A stretch of 64,000 nt of DNA, taken from NCBI GenBank assembly GCA_021802555.1, contig JAJZRU010000003.1, positions 62,001 through 126,000 of the forward strand. Direction: 5' to 3'. The notes below the pieces were generated by a model. It did not search any database, had not been told where the DNA came from, and worked only from the letters and a program-made list of their open reading frames with translations. Source of the stretch: Pseudomonadota bacterium. Lineage in GTDB: Bacteria > Pseudomonadota > Gammaproteobacteria > Burkholderiales > Thiobacillaceae. The position numbers and the translations under genes are program-made. Below are positions 49,421 through 57,404 of the stretch, piece by piece (position 1 is the first letter of the stretch; each line of letters opens with the position of its first letter).

Positions 49421-50818
49421 CTACAGCGCTGCCCAATGGGCCGAGAAGACGTGTACCGACAGCAGGTAGCCGAGGATGACGTTCACGACGACGCCGATGG
49501 TGAAGGCGGCGAAGGTCTTCCAGCCCACCGGCTTGAGTTCACGCAGCCGGGTGGTGAACCCTATGCTCAGGAAGCAGAAGATGAACGCCCAAGTGCGCAG
49601 CGACACCAGCGGCATGATGAGGTCGGGCTTCACCGTCTTGTTGAAATCCGCAGTGCTGTAGCCGCTGGTCATCATGGTCATGAGTAGGGAGGCGGCGAAG
49701 AAGCCGATCACGAACTTGGGAAAGCGCCACCAGATCTCGCGCGCGTCGGGGCGCACGCCGGTTTCCTTCTTCTCCCAGACCACGGTGGCGATCAGCGCCC
49801 AGACGATGGACCAGATGCCGATCCAAAGGTCGCGCCCGATCACTTTCATGAGGGTGAAGCCCTTGATGGCCGCGTCTTCGTTGCCGGCCATCTTGCCGTA
49901 GGCGCTGGCGGCGGCGAATCCCGCCGCGTCGGCAAATTCCGACGTGCCTATCCACGCTCCGGCGACGCCGGGCAGAAGGCCGAGCGCCTTGGAGATGAAG
50001 GGCAGCAGCAGGATCATGACCAGCGCCCAGCCGACCACCAGGGTAACCGAGGTGTACAGGTGCTCCTTCTTGGCGTTCACCGAGGCGGCGATCGCCATGG
50101 AAGCGGAGACGCCGCACACCGAGCCGCCGACGCCGATGACCGCGGCCAGGCGCTTGTCCAGCGCGAACAGCCGGGTGGCCGCGAAATAGATCACCGCGCA
50201 GGTCGTGATGGAGATGATCGTCGCCTGCACGATGGCCACCGGCCCGGCCGTCAGCACCAGGGTGATGGGAAAGGTCGCACCCAGCAGGACGATGCCCACC
50301 TTGATGAAGTATTCCACCCGGAAAGCGCTGTCCATCCATGCCGGCAGCGGGATGGTATTGGCCACCACGAGGCTCACCACCAGAGCGACCAGAGGAGGCT
50401 CCAGGTTGAACTTGGCAGCGTTGGCCCAGCCCGCGATGGCAAACATCAAAATCGACATCGCGTAGAGGAAGACAAAGGCGGGCACGAATTTGGACAGCTT
50501 GATGCCCATGATGCGCGTGCTGACCCCAAAGATCACCAGCCAGGCGATGAACTGCATGAGGTAAGTCTGGGCGTTGCCGGCGAAGTGGGCACCCAGTTGG
50601 TCGAGGGACGTCCATTTGAGGCCGCCCGGATTGATGGCAAGCGTCTTCAGCAGGGTGTTGCCCTGGTTGAAGAACAAGATGGCGATGGCCATGAGGCCGA
50701 GGCCCACCCAGATCGCCCACCAGTCCTCCTTGAGATAGAGGGAGCGCCATCCCAGCTTGGCCGGCTTCCCCTCTTCGCTGTTTTCATTCCATGCTTCTTG
50801 TGTTGTTTCGGCAGACAT
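49421..50818 (-). CDS. Putative sulfate exporter family transporter (YeiH-like)
   Basis: A 465-residue polytopic inner-membrane protein with ten or more hydrophobic segments, such as EYFIKVGIVLLGATFPITLV. It also has VIGVGGSVCGVSASMAIAAS and LRTWAFIFCFLSIGFTTRLR. This fits the putative sulfate exporter (YeiH/Cons_hypoth698) family. The name is a family label; the substrate is not shown here. AAAGGAGGAACAG directly before the ATG strongly supports the start at MSAETTQEAW. No LysR-type regulator is adjacent, unlike many yeiH loci. Confidence 0.85.
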   Translation of the reverse strand: MSAETTQEAWNENSEEGKPAKLGWRSLYLKEDWWAIWVGLGLMAIAILFFNQGNTLLKTLAINPGGLKWTSLDQLGAHFAGNAQTYLMQFIAWLVIFGVSTRIMGIKLSKFVPAFVFLYAMSILMFAIAGWANAAKFNLEPPLVALVVSLVVANTIPLPAWMDSAFRVEYFIKVGIVLLGATFPITLVLTAGPVAIVQATIISITTCAVIYFAATRLFALDKRLAAVIGVGGSVCGVSASMAIAASVNAKKEHLYTSVTLVVGWALVMILLLPFISKALGLLPGVAGAWIGTSEFADAAGFAAASAYGKMAGNEDAAIKGFTLMKVIGRDLWIGIWSIVWALIATVVWEKKETGVRPDAREIWWRFPKFVIGFFAASLLMTMMTSGYSTADFNKTVKPDLIMPLVSLRTWAFIFCFLSIGFTTRLRELKPVGWKTFAAFTIGVVVNVILGYLLSVHVFSAHWAAL

Positions 50819-51188
50819 CTGTTCCTCCTTTGGTTTCGTTTGCCGCGCGAGGGGCATCCCGCCTCGCACGGCGCGCAAATGAAAATCAAATGAAGCGAAA
50901 CCGCAGCCTCCGATGCCGGCTGGGCAGTTTGTGCGGGGCCCTTCGCCTGCGGGGCCCTCTTTTTTGCGTTGCCGCTACGGACTTCGGACGTTGCGCCCTA
51001 TAGCAAGACGGAGGTTTTGTAAGCCAGAAAAAATTTATTTGCAACTAAATTAAGTTTGCCGCGCGCGGGCGTGCGGCGGCAGGCGAAATATCGGGCTGCA
51101 AGAAGGGTTTTTTGGTAACAGTGTGCCATGGACGGGCCGCACGACCTCTGGCCGTCCGCCGGAGAACGATACTTAATGCGCGCTTAAA
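50819..51188. other. Intergenic region before the exporter and after the RND pump
   Basis: These 370 bases hold no gene I can support. They include GGGCCC (50936-50941) repeated at 50952-50957 and followed by TCTTTTTT, a weak plus-strand terminator-like hairpin. An AT-rich stretch at 51018-51055 could carry the minus-strand exporter promoter. Confidence 0.5.
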
Positions 51189-54100
51189 TCATGCGCCGCG
51201 TCTCAGGGCGGCGCGGCGCCGCACGAGCGCGTTTTCCGCAAGGGAATAGACCACCGGCACCACCACGAGGGTGAGCAGAGTGGAGCTGAGCATGCCGCCG
51301 ATCACGGCGACGGCGAGAGGGCCGTTGGTCTCCGCGCCCGCGCCTATTCCCAGGGCTGCGGGCAGCATGGCCAGGATGATGGTGAAGGAAGTCATGAGCA
51401 CCGGGCGCATGCGCGTAGGGCAGGCGTCGAGCAGCGCCGTGTCCACGCCCATGCCCTGAGAGCGGCGCAGGTTCGTGAGGTCCACGAGCAGGATGGAATT
51501 CTTGGCGACCAGGCCGATGAGCAGCACCAGGCCGATCATGGAATAGATATTGAGCGTCATGCTCGCGATGCCGAAGACGTTGCCCAGCAGCCAAAGCGCG
51601 AACACGCCGCCCACCACCGCGAGCGGCTGGGCCAGCATGATGATGAGCGGCTGGAAAAAGGAGTTGAACTGGCTGGCGAGCGTCATGTACAGCAGCGCCA
51701 TGGCGAGAAAGAAGGCGAAGGAAATGTATTTCACCGTCTTGTCGAATTCCGCCGCCTGGCCGGTGAACAGCAGGTTGTAGCCCGGCGGCAGCAAGCCCTT
51801 GGCGAGCTCGCGCGTGCGCTGCACGGCCGCGCCCAGCGGCATGGTCGGGGCGACATAGAAGTTGACCGCATAGCGCAAATCCAGGCGCGCGACGACGGCC
51901 GGGCCGGTGGTCTGCACGAAACGGGCGATGCTGCCCAGCGGCACCATGGCGCCGGCCGGTGTGCGCAGATAAATTTTATCGAGATCCGCCGGCTGGGTGA
52001 TCTGGCCGGGCGCGGCCTTGACGCGGATGTCGTAGCGCTGGCCGTCGCCGGGCAGGTTGTTGAAGCGCGCCACGGTCATGCCGCCGCCCAGGAGATCGAC
52101 GGCCTCGCCCACGTCGGCGGCCGAGAGCCCGAGGCTTGCCGCACGGTTGCGATCCACGTGCAGGGCCAGCTCCGGCAGGTTGAACTGAGCGTCGGTATCC
52201 ACCCGACCCATGCCGGGGGCCGCCGCCAGGCGCGCCTGCAGCGTGCGCGCGAGCTTGGCCACTTCGTCGAGATTGGGCCCGCGCACCGCGAACTGCAGCG
52301 GCTCGCCGCGCACCCCGGCGGCGAGGCCGATCTGCGAGGGAAAGGCCTCCACGCCGGGGATGCGGTTGAGTTCCCGCGCCAGCGCTTCCATGCTGGCCTG
52401 CTGGCCGACGCTGCGGCGGCCCTTGGGCTGCATGCGCACGTAGATGGTGCCCTGGTTGACCTGGGCCAGATTGCCCTGGCCCACGGTGGCGAAATAGCTG
52501 CGGATTTCAGGGTGTCGCGCGAGCACCGCCTCGATCAGCTTGAGGCGATTCTGGGTGTAGTCGATGCTGGAGCCTTGCGGTGTCTTGAACGAAACGAGGA
52601 AGGCGCCCTGATCTTCGTTGGGCACGAAGCTCTTGCCCACCTGGGCAAGAAAAAAGCCGGCCGAAAGCACCACGGCGGCGGTGATGGCCACTACCTTCCA
52701 GCGGTGCCCCAACGCCAGCGCGATGAGGCCGCGGTAGCGCCGATCCGTGGCGGCAAAGGCGCCGCCCAGCGCACGCGCGAAGGGGGCGTCGCCGTGTTTG
52801 CGCACCTTGAGATAGCGCGAGCAAAGCATGGGCGTGAGCGTGAGGGACACGAACAGCGAGGCGAGCACGCCCACCACGACCACGATGGCGAAGGACTTGA
52901 AGAACTGGCCGACGATGCCGCCCATGAAGAACACCGGTGCGAAGATGGACACCAGCGACACGCTCGCGGCAATGACCGCGAAGGTCACTTCGCGGCTGCC
53001 TTCCAGGGCCGCCTTGATCCGATTGGGCGCGTAGTGTTCGCGGTGGCGCACGATGTTCTCCAGCACCACGATGGCGTCGTCCACCACCACGCCGATCAGC
53101 AGCAGCAGCGCCAGCAGGGTGATGCTGTTGAAGGTGTAGCCGAAGAAATATATGGCCGCGATGGCGCCCAGCAGCGACACCGGGATGGCGGCGGCGACGA
53201 TCAGCGTGGAGCGCAGGTTGCGCAGGAACAGCCAGACCACGAGCGCGGTGAGCAGGGTGCCTTCCAACAAATGCTCTTGCAGCGTCGCCACCAGCTCCTG
53301 GATGTAGTCGGCATCGTTGGAGGCGATGGTGAGCTTCATGCCGGGCGGCAGCTGCGGCAGGATCTGGGTGGCGAGCTTGTGCTTCACCGCGTCGACGATG
53401 GCGACGGTGTTCGCCCCGGTGACCTTGATGAGCCCCAGGCCGACTCCTGGCTGGCCGTCGAAGCGCGCCAGCTCGCGCTTGTCGGCCAGGCCGTCCTCTA
53501 CCTGGCCGATGTCGGCCAGGCGGATGGGCGCGCCGTCGCGCCAGGCCACGATCATGCGCGAGAGCGCCGCCACGGAGTGGAACTCGAGATCGAGCTTGAG
53601 CTGGAATTCGGTGTCCTTGCCGGTGATGAAGCCGCCCGGGAGCTGCAGGTGCTGGCGCGCAAACGCCTGGAAGATGTCCTGCGGCGTGACGCGGTAGGCG
53701 GCCATGAGGGCAGGGCTCAGATTGACGCGGATCTGGCGTTCGCGCTTGCCGCCGATCTGCACCTCGCCCACGCCGGGGACGGTCTCCAGCGCTTTCTTGA
53801 GCACGTTCTCGGCGTAGAGATTCAGCTGCTGCGTGGTGCGGTCGCCCTGCAGCACCAGCCACATCACCGGCTCGCTGTTGGTCTGCATCTTGGACACCAC
53901 CGGAGGGTCGGCGCCCTTGGGCAGGCGGCGCATGATCTGGCCGATCTTCGACTGCACCTCGTTGAAGGCGACGTCGATGTTCTTGTCCAGGACGAACTGC
54001 ACGTTGATGAGCGACGCGCCCGGCGACGAGAAGGCATAGATGTGTTCGACGCCGGGAATGCTGTTGACCTGGTTCTCGATGACGTTGGTGATGCTGGCAT

Positions 54101-54278
54101 CGACCACCGTGGGATTGGCGCCGGCATCGATGGTGGTGATGGAAATGAAGGGAAACTGGACGTCGGGGTATTGCTCGACGCCGATGCGGCTGTAACTGAT
54201 GAGGCCGAACAGCACCAGCAGGCCGGACAGCATGTAGGCCAGCACATGCCGCCGTATGGAAAGCTCCGGCAGCGTCAT
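51189..54278 (-). CDS. RND efflux pump, HAE-1 type
   Basis: A 1029-residue inner-membrane proton/drug antiporter of the AcrB type. It starts LPELSIRRHVLAYMLSGLLV. The proton-relay aspartates are present in LLIGVVVDDAIVVLENIV, and MGGIVGQFFKSFAIVVVVGV and LLIGLVAKNSILLVDLTN mark the two transmembrane halves. It works with the adaptor encoded just upstream and an outer-membrane channel; no TolC-type gene is in the window. Its start overlaps the adaptor stop by 4 bases. Substrates cannot be told. Confidence 0.93.
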   Translation of the reverse strand: MTLPELSIRRHVLAYMLSGLLVLFGLISYSRIGVEQYPDVQFPFISITTIDAGANPTVVDASITNVIENQVNSIPGVEHIYAFSSPGASLINVQFVLDKNIDVAFNEVQSKIGQIMRRLPKGADPPVVSKMQTNSEPVMWLVLQGDRTTQQLNLYAENVLKKALETVPGVGEVQIGGKRERQIRVNLSPALMAAYRVTPQDIFQAFARQHLQLPGGFITGKDTEFQLKLDLEFHSVAALSRMIVAWRDGAPIRLADIGQVEDGLADKRELARFDGQPGVGLGLIKVTGANTVAIVDAVKHKLATQILPQLPPGMKLTIASNDADYIQELVATLQEHLLEGTLLTALVVWLFLRNLRSTLIVAAAIPVSLLGAIAAIYFFGYTFNSITLLALLLLIGVVVDDAIVVLENIVRHREHYAPNRIKAALEGSREVTFAVIAASVSLVSIFAPVFFMGGIVGQFFKSFAIVVVVGVLASLFVSLTLTPMLCSRYLKVRKHGDAPFARALGGAFAATDRRYRGLIALALGHRWKVVAITAAVVLSAGFFLAQVGKSFVPNEDQGAFLVSFKTPQGSSIDYTQNRLKLIEAVLARHPEIRSYFATVGQGNLAQVNQGTIYVRMQPKGRRSVGQQASMEALARELNRIPGVEAFPSQIGLAAGVRGEPLQFAVRGPNLDEVAKLARTLQARLAAAPGMGRVDTDAQFNLPELALHVDRNRAASLGLSAADVGEAVDLLGGGMTVARFNNLPGDGQRYDIRVKAAPGQITQPADLDKIYLRTPAGAMVPLGSIARFVQTTGPAVVARLDLRYAVNFYVAPTMPLGAAVQRTRELAKGLLPPGYNLLFTGQAAEFDKTVKYISFAFFLAMALLYMTLASQFNSFFQPLIIMLAQPLAVVGGVFALWLLGNVFGIASMTLNIYSMIGLVLLIGLVAKNSILLVDLTNLRRSQGMGVDTALLDACPTRMRPVLMTSFTIILAMLPAALGIGAGAETNGPLAVAVIGGMLSSTLLTLVVVPVVYSLAENALVRRRAALRRGA

Positions 54279-55354
54279 GGGGCCGAGCGCACCACCTGCA
54301 CGCGCGCGCCGTTGCTCAGGAAGCCGGCGCCGTCCTTCACCACCTGCTCACCGGCGGCCAGCCCGGCGAGGATTTCCGCCCAGCCGCCCCGGCGCGTGCC
54401 GGTCTGCACCGTGTGCGCCACGGCGCGGCCGTCTTGCACGGTGTACACGACCTGTCCGGCGGGGCGGATCACCACCGATTCGTCCGGCACCACCAGGGCG
54501 GCGGGCCGGGTGGCCAGCACCACGCGGCCGTCCACGCTCGCGCCGGCCGGCAGGCTGAGGCCGGGGGGCAGCGGCACGATGGCCTCGATAGCGCGGTTGC
54601 CGGTGCCGATCATGGGGCGCAGCTCGCTGACGACGCTGTCGAACGTGCCGCTTCTCACCGGCGTGGTGAGATGCACCGCCATGCCGGGCTTGAGCCGGTC
54701 GGCGAGGTTTTCCGGCAGGGGGAGATGGACTGTCTGCGCCTGTTCGGTGGCGATCACGAACAGCGGCTGCCCGGCGCGCGCGTAATCCCCGGCCGACGCC
54801 AGGCGGCTTTGCACCACGCCGGCCACGGGCGCGCGCACGGTGGTGCGGGAAAGATTGCGCGAGGACTGGTTGAACCCTGCGCCGGCCTGCTCGATCTGCG
54901 CATCGAGGGCTTTCAGCTGGGTGCGCGTGTTGTCCAGCGCGGCGCTGGACAGGAAACCCTGGCGCGCGAGCGACTCGTTGCGCGCCAGAGTCTGGCGCAA
55001 ATTGGCGCGTTCGGCTTCCAGGCGGCGCAGGTTGGCGCGCTGCGCGCTCACGTCGGTGGCGTAGTCGCTGGCCTGGATCAGCGCGAGGGGCTGGTTCGTC
55101 CGCACGCGATCGCCCGTTTCGACGAGGATTTTTTCGATGCGGCCGGAGACTTCGGCCGCCACCTGGGGCGCCACCTGGCTTTCCACCGTGCCGTAGGCAT
55201 CGACCGTGTCCTCGACCGGGCGCTGTACCACCGCAGCGAGCGTGATGGCCACGGGCGGCGCCCCGCGAGGGGCGGATTTATCCGCGCCGCAGCCGGCGAG
55301 AGCGAGCGCGGCGGCGGCCAGGCAAAAGCGGGTCAGCGTTCGGGTCATGCCCAT
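54275..55354 (-). CDS. RND efflux periplasmic adaptor lipoprotein
   Basis: A 359-residue membrane fusion protein. It has a lipoprotein signal (MTRTLTRFCLAAAALALAGC, lipobox LAGC), a barrel-sandwich region (VEDTVDAYGTVESQVAPQVA), a coiled-coil hairpin around residues 105-165 and beta-barrel domains (RTTVRAPVAGVVQSRLA). It links the inner-membrane pump to an outer-membrane channel. Two ATGs two codons apart are possible starts. It is translated just before the pump. Confidence 0.92.
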   Translation of the reverse strand: MGMTRTLTRFCLAAAALALAGCGADKSAPRGAPPVAITLAAVVQRPVEDTVDAYGTVESQVAPQVAAEVSGRIEKILVETGDRVRTNQPLALIQASDYATDVSAQRANLRRLEAERANLRQTLARNESLARQGFLSSAALDNTRTQLKALDAQIEQAGAGFNQSSRNLSRTTVRAPVAGVVQSRLASAGDYARAGQPLFVIATEQAQTVHLPLPENLADRLKPGMAVHLTTPVRSGTFDSVVSELRPMIGTGNRAIEAIVPLPPGLSLPAGASVDGRVVLATRPAALVVPDESVVIRPAGQVVYTVQDGRAVAHTVQTGTRRGGWAEILAGLAAGEQVVKDGAGFLSNGARVQVVRSAP

Positions 55355-55392
55355 AAGACGGCAGCGCGGGAGAAAAGATTGAGCGCCGCGGC

Positions 55393-55665
55393 TCAGCTTT
55401 TGGGCGGCACGTAGCCGGCCGGCGTCTCCGCGCCCTCGCCGAAGAAGAAGCGCTCCATCTGCTCGGCAAGATATTTGCGCGCCTTGGCGTCCACCAGATT
55501 GAGGCGGTTTTCGTTGATCAGCATGGTCTGCTGGCGCGTCCAGGCGCCCCAGGCCTCCTTGGAGACGTTGTCGAAAATGCGCTTGCCCAGCTCGCCGGGA
55601 ACGGGGGGAAAGGCCAGGCCTTCGGCCTCGCGGCCGAGCTTCACGCAATGCACCATGCGGGTCAT
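55393..55665 (-). CDS. yggX: Fe(2+)-trafficking/oxidative damage protein YggX
   Basis: A 90-residue YggX protein: [20 protein letters not shown] with the conserved cysteine, [19 protein letters not shown] and [20 protein letters not shown]. It protects iron-sulfur clusters and limits oxidative damage. It ends 38 bases before the efflux adaptor on the minus strand. Its full length is normal for the family. Confidence 0.95.
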   Translation of the reverse strand: MTRMVHCVKLGREAEGLAFPPVPGELGKRIFDNVSKEAWGAWTRQQTMLINENRLNLVDAKARKYLAEQMERFFFGEGAETPAGYVPPKS

Positions 55666-55731
55666 CGTTGGCTCCTGAATGTCGAGAAAATATTGCGGAA
55701 TTTAACCTCAAGCCCCGCCGCGGGCAAACTT

Positions 55732-56055
55732 TCAGCCCGCGCCCCTCTCCAGCCGGCGCGCAAATACGCGCATTTCCTTGGCCGCCTGGAGGTCGCCCCT
55801 GGCTTCCGCGCGGGCGATGCCCTCCTCATAGGCCTGCCGCGCGGCGCTCGCGTCGCCGGCCTCGGCGAGCGCCCGTCCGAGCAGCTTCCAGGCGGCGGAG
55901 TAGTCGGCATCGAGTTCGACGGCGCGGCGCAGATGCGCGGCCGCCTCGGCGGGCTGCTTGAGCTTGAGATATTCGCTGCCCAGGCCGAAGCGCAGCAAGG
56001 CCGTGTCGCGTCCGGCGGCGAGCATTTTCTCCAGATTGGCGATGAGCGGGCTCAC
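55732..56055 (-). CDS. Tetratricopeptide repeat protein
   Basis: A protein of about 107 residues. It has TPR-like repeats, GLGSEYLKLKQPAEAAAHLR and DADYSAAWKLLGRALAEAGD, then SAARQAYEEGIARAEARGD. Such proteins mediate protein contacts; no partner is evident. I start at a GTG giving MSPLIANLEKML; the in-frame sequence upstream has no TPR character and overlaps ntrX. It follows the ntrY/ntrX-like pair on the minus strand. Confidence 0.72.
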   Translation of the reverse strand: MSPLIANLEKMLAAGRDTALLRFGLGSEYLKLKQPAEAAAHLRRAVELDADYSAAWKLLGRALAEAGDASAARQAYEEGIARAEARGDLQAAKEMRVFARRLERGAG

Positions 56056-56129
56056 GGTCGGCTTCTCCAGAAGGCGGGAGTAAACAATACCAGCAAAGCC
56101 ACGAGGCGCCGCAGGCGGGCCGGGGATGG

Positions 56130-57404
56130 TCACAACTCTTCGTCGAGGCGCCGGCCGGGGCGGATGTTCAGCTGCTTGAGCTTGCGGTAGAGGTGCGTGC
56201 GCTCCAGCCCGGCGCGCTCCGCCACCCGCGTCATGCTGCCGCCCTCTTTTTGCATGTGGTATTCGAAGTACTGGCGCTCGAAGGCGTCGCGCGCCTCGCG
56301 CAGCGGCTGATCCAGGGACACCCCGGCGGTGCGCGCCGGCTGGCTTTGCGCCTTGATGGGCCCAAGTACGCGGGCGACTTCCTCCTGGTCCATTTCGGCG
56401 CCCGAGGCGGTGATGGCCAGCGTGCGCACCACGTTGTTGAGCTGCGGCAGGTTGCCCGGCCAGTCGAAGTTGCGCAGCTGGTTCAGCGCCGCCACGGTGA
56501 AGCGGCGCGGAGCGCATTGGTGCGCCTCGACCATCTGGGCGAGCATGAAATTGGCGATGTCGGGGATGTCCTCGCGGTGCTCGCGCAGCGCGGGCAGGCG
56601 CAGGCGCACGGTGGACAGGCGGTAATACACGCGGCTGTCCAGTTCGCCGGCGCTGATGAGGGATTCGGGGCTGCCGCTGCAGGCGGTGACCAAGCGGGCG
56701 TTCTTCGCGGCCAGCTTGTCGATGATGAGATCCAGCCCCCTTTGCTCCAGGCGCGTGAGCTCGGTCAGTTCGGGCAGGAACAGGGTGCCGTTCTGCACCC
56801 GCTCGACGTAATCCAGCGGCGACGAGGCCAGCAGCGCGCGGTTGTCGAGTTCCACCCAGGGCGTGTTGGGCTGGTGGAGGTGGCGCGCGCACAGGTCGAA
56901 GCCGCTGCCCGCCTCGCCCACGAAGAGCACCGGCGTGGTGTGGGCAGCGATGGCGGAGAGGCGTTTTTTGAGGTCCTGGACCAGCGGGCTCTTGCCCAGC
57001 GCGGCCAGGTCCATGACCGGAACCTGGCGCGGCCCGTCGCTTTTCTTGAGGTGCTTCTGCACGGCGGCCAGCAGCTTGGCCAACGCCACGGGCTTCTCCA
57101 GGAAATCCACCGCGCCCAGGCGCGTGGCCTCGATCGCCGTGTCTATGGTGGCGTGGCCGGACATCATCACCACCGGCATGGTGAGCTGGCCGGTGGCGGT
57201 CCACTCCTTGAGCAGGGTGACGCCGTCGGTGTCCGGCATCCAGATGTCCAGCAGCACCAGGTCGGGCCGCGTTTGCTGGCGGAAGGCACGCGCCGCCTGG
57301 GCGTTCTCCGCCAGGTGCACGTCATAGCCTTCCTCGGTGAGGATTTCGGACAGCAGTTCGCGGATGCCGACTTCGTCGTCCACGACCAGGATATGGCCGC
57401 TCAT
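56130..57404 (-). CDS. ntrX: NtrX-like response regulator with degenerate AAA+ domain
   Basis: A 424-residue regulator. The receiver domain (1-120) has acidic DDE near residue 9, phospho-acceptor Asp53 (LLDIWMPDTDG) and Lys in FLEKPV. The centre resembles a sigma-54 activator but lacks an ATP-binding motif: FVGEAGSGFDLC replaces the GETGTGKE Walker A, GTLFLPELTEL replaces the acidic Walker B, and no GAFTGA loop is visible. The C-terminal Fis-type helix-turn-helix (SMTRVAERAGLERTHLYRKL) is intact. It probably acts without sigma-54. It overlaps the ntrY-like gene by 4 bases. Confidence 0.85.
   Translation of the reverse strand: MSGHILVVDDEVGIRELLSEILTEEGYDVHLAENAQAARAFRQQTRPDLVLLDIWMPDTDGVTLLKEWTATGQLTMPVVMMSGHATIDTAIEATRLGAVDFLEKPVALAKLLAAVQKHLKKSDGPRQVPVMDLAALGKSPLVQDLKKRLSAIAAHTTPVLFVGEAGSGFDLCARHLHQPNTPWVELDNRALLASSPLDYVERVQNGTLFLPELTELTRLEQRGLDLIIDKLAAKNARLVTACSGSPESLISAGELDSRVYYRLSTVRLRLPALREHREDIPDIANFMLAQMVEAHQCAPRRFTVAALNQLRNFDWPGNLPQLNNVVRTLAITASGAEMDQEEVARVLGPIKAQSQPARTAGVSLDQPLREARDAFERQYFEYHMQKEGGSMTRVAERAGLERTHLYRKLKQLNIRPGRRLDEEL

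Noticed and set aside
50931-50966. Plus-strand terminator at the GGGCCC repeats
   Set aside because: No plus-strand gene ends there and GGGCCC is self-complementary, so the hairpin may be incidental.
52158-54785. 875-codon plus-strand frame opposite the RND pump
   Set aside because: It is antisense to AcrB-like and adaptor coding sequence, with biased composition and no motifs.
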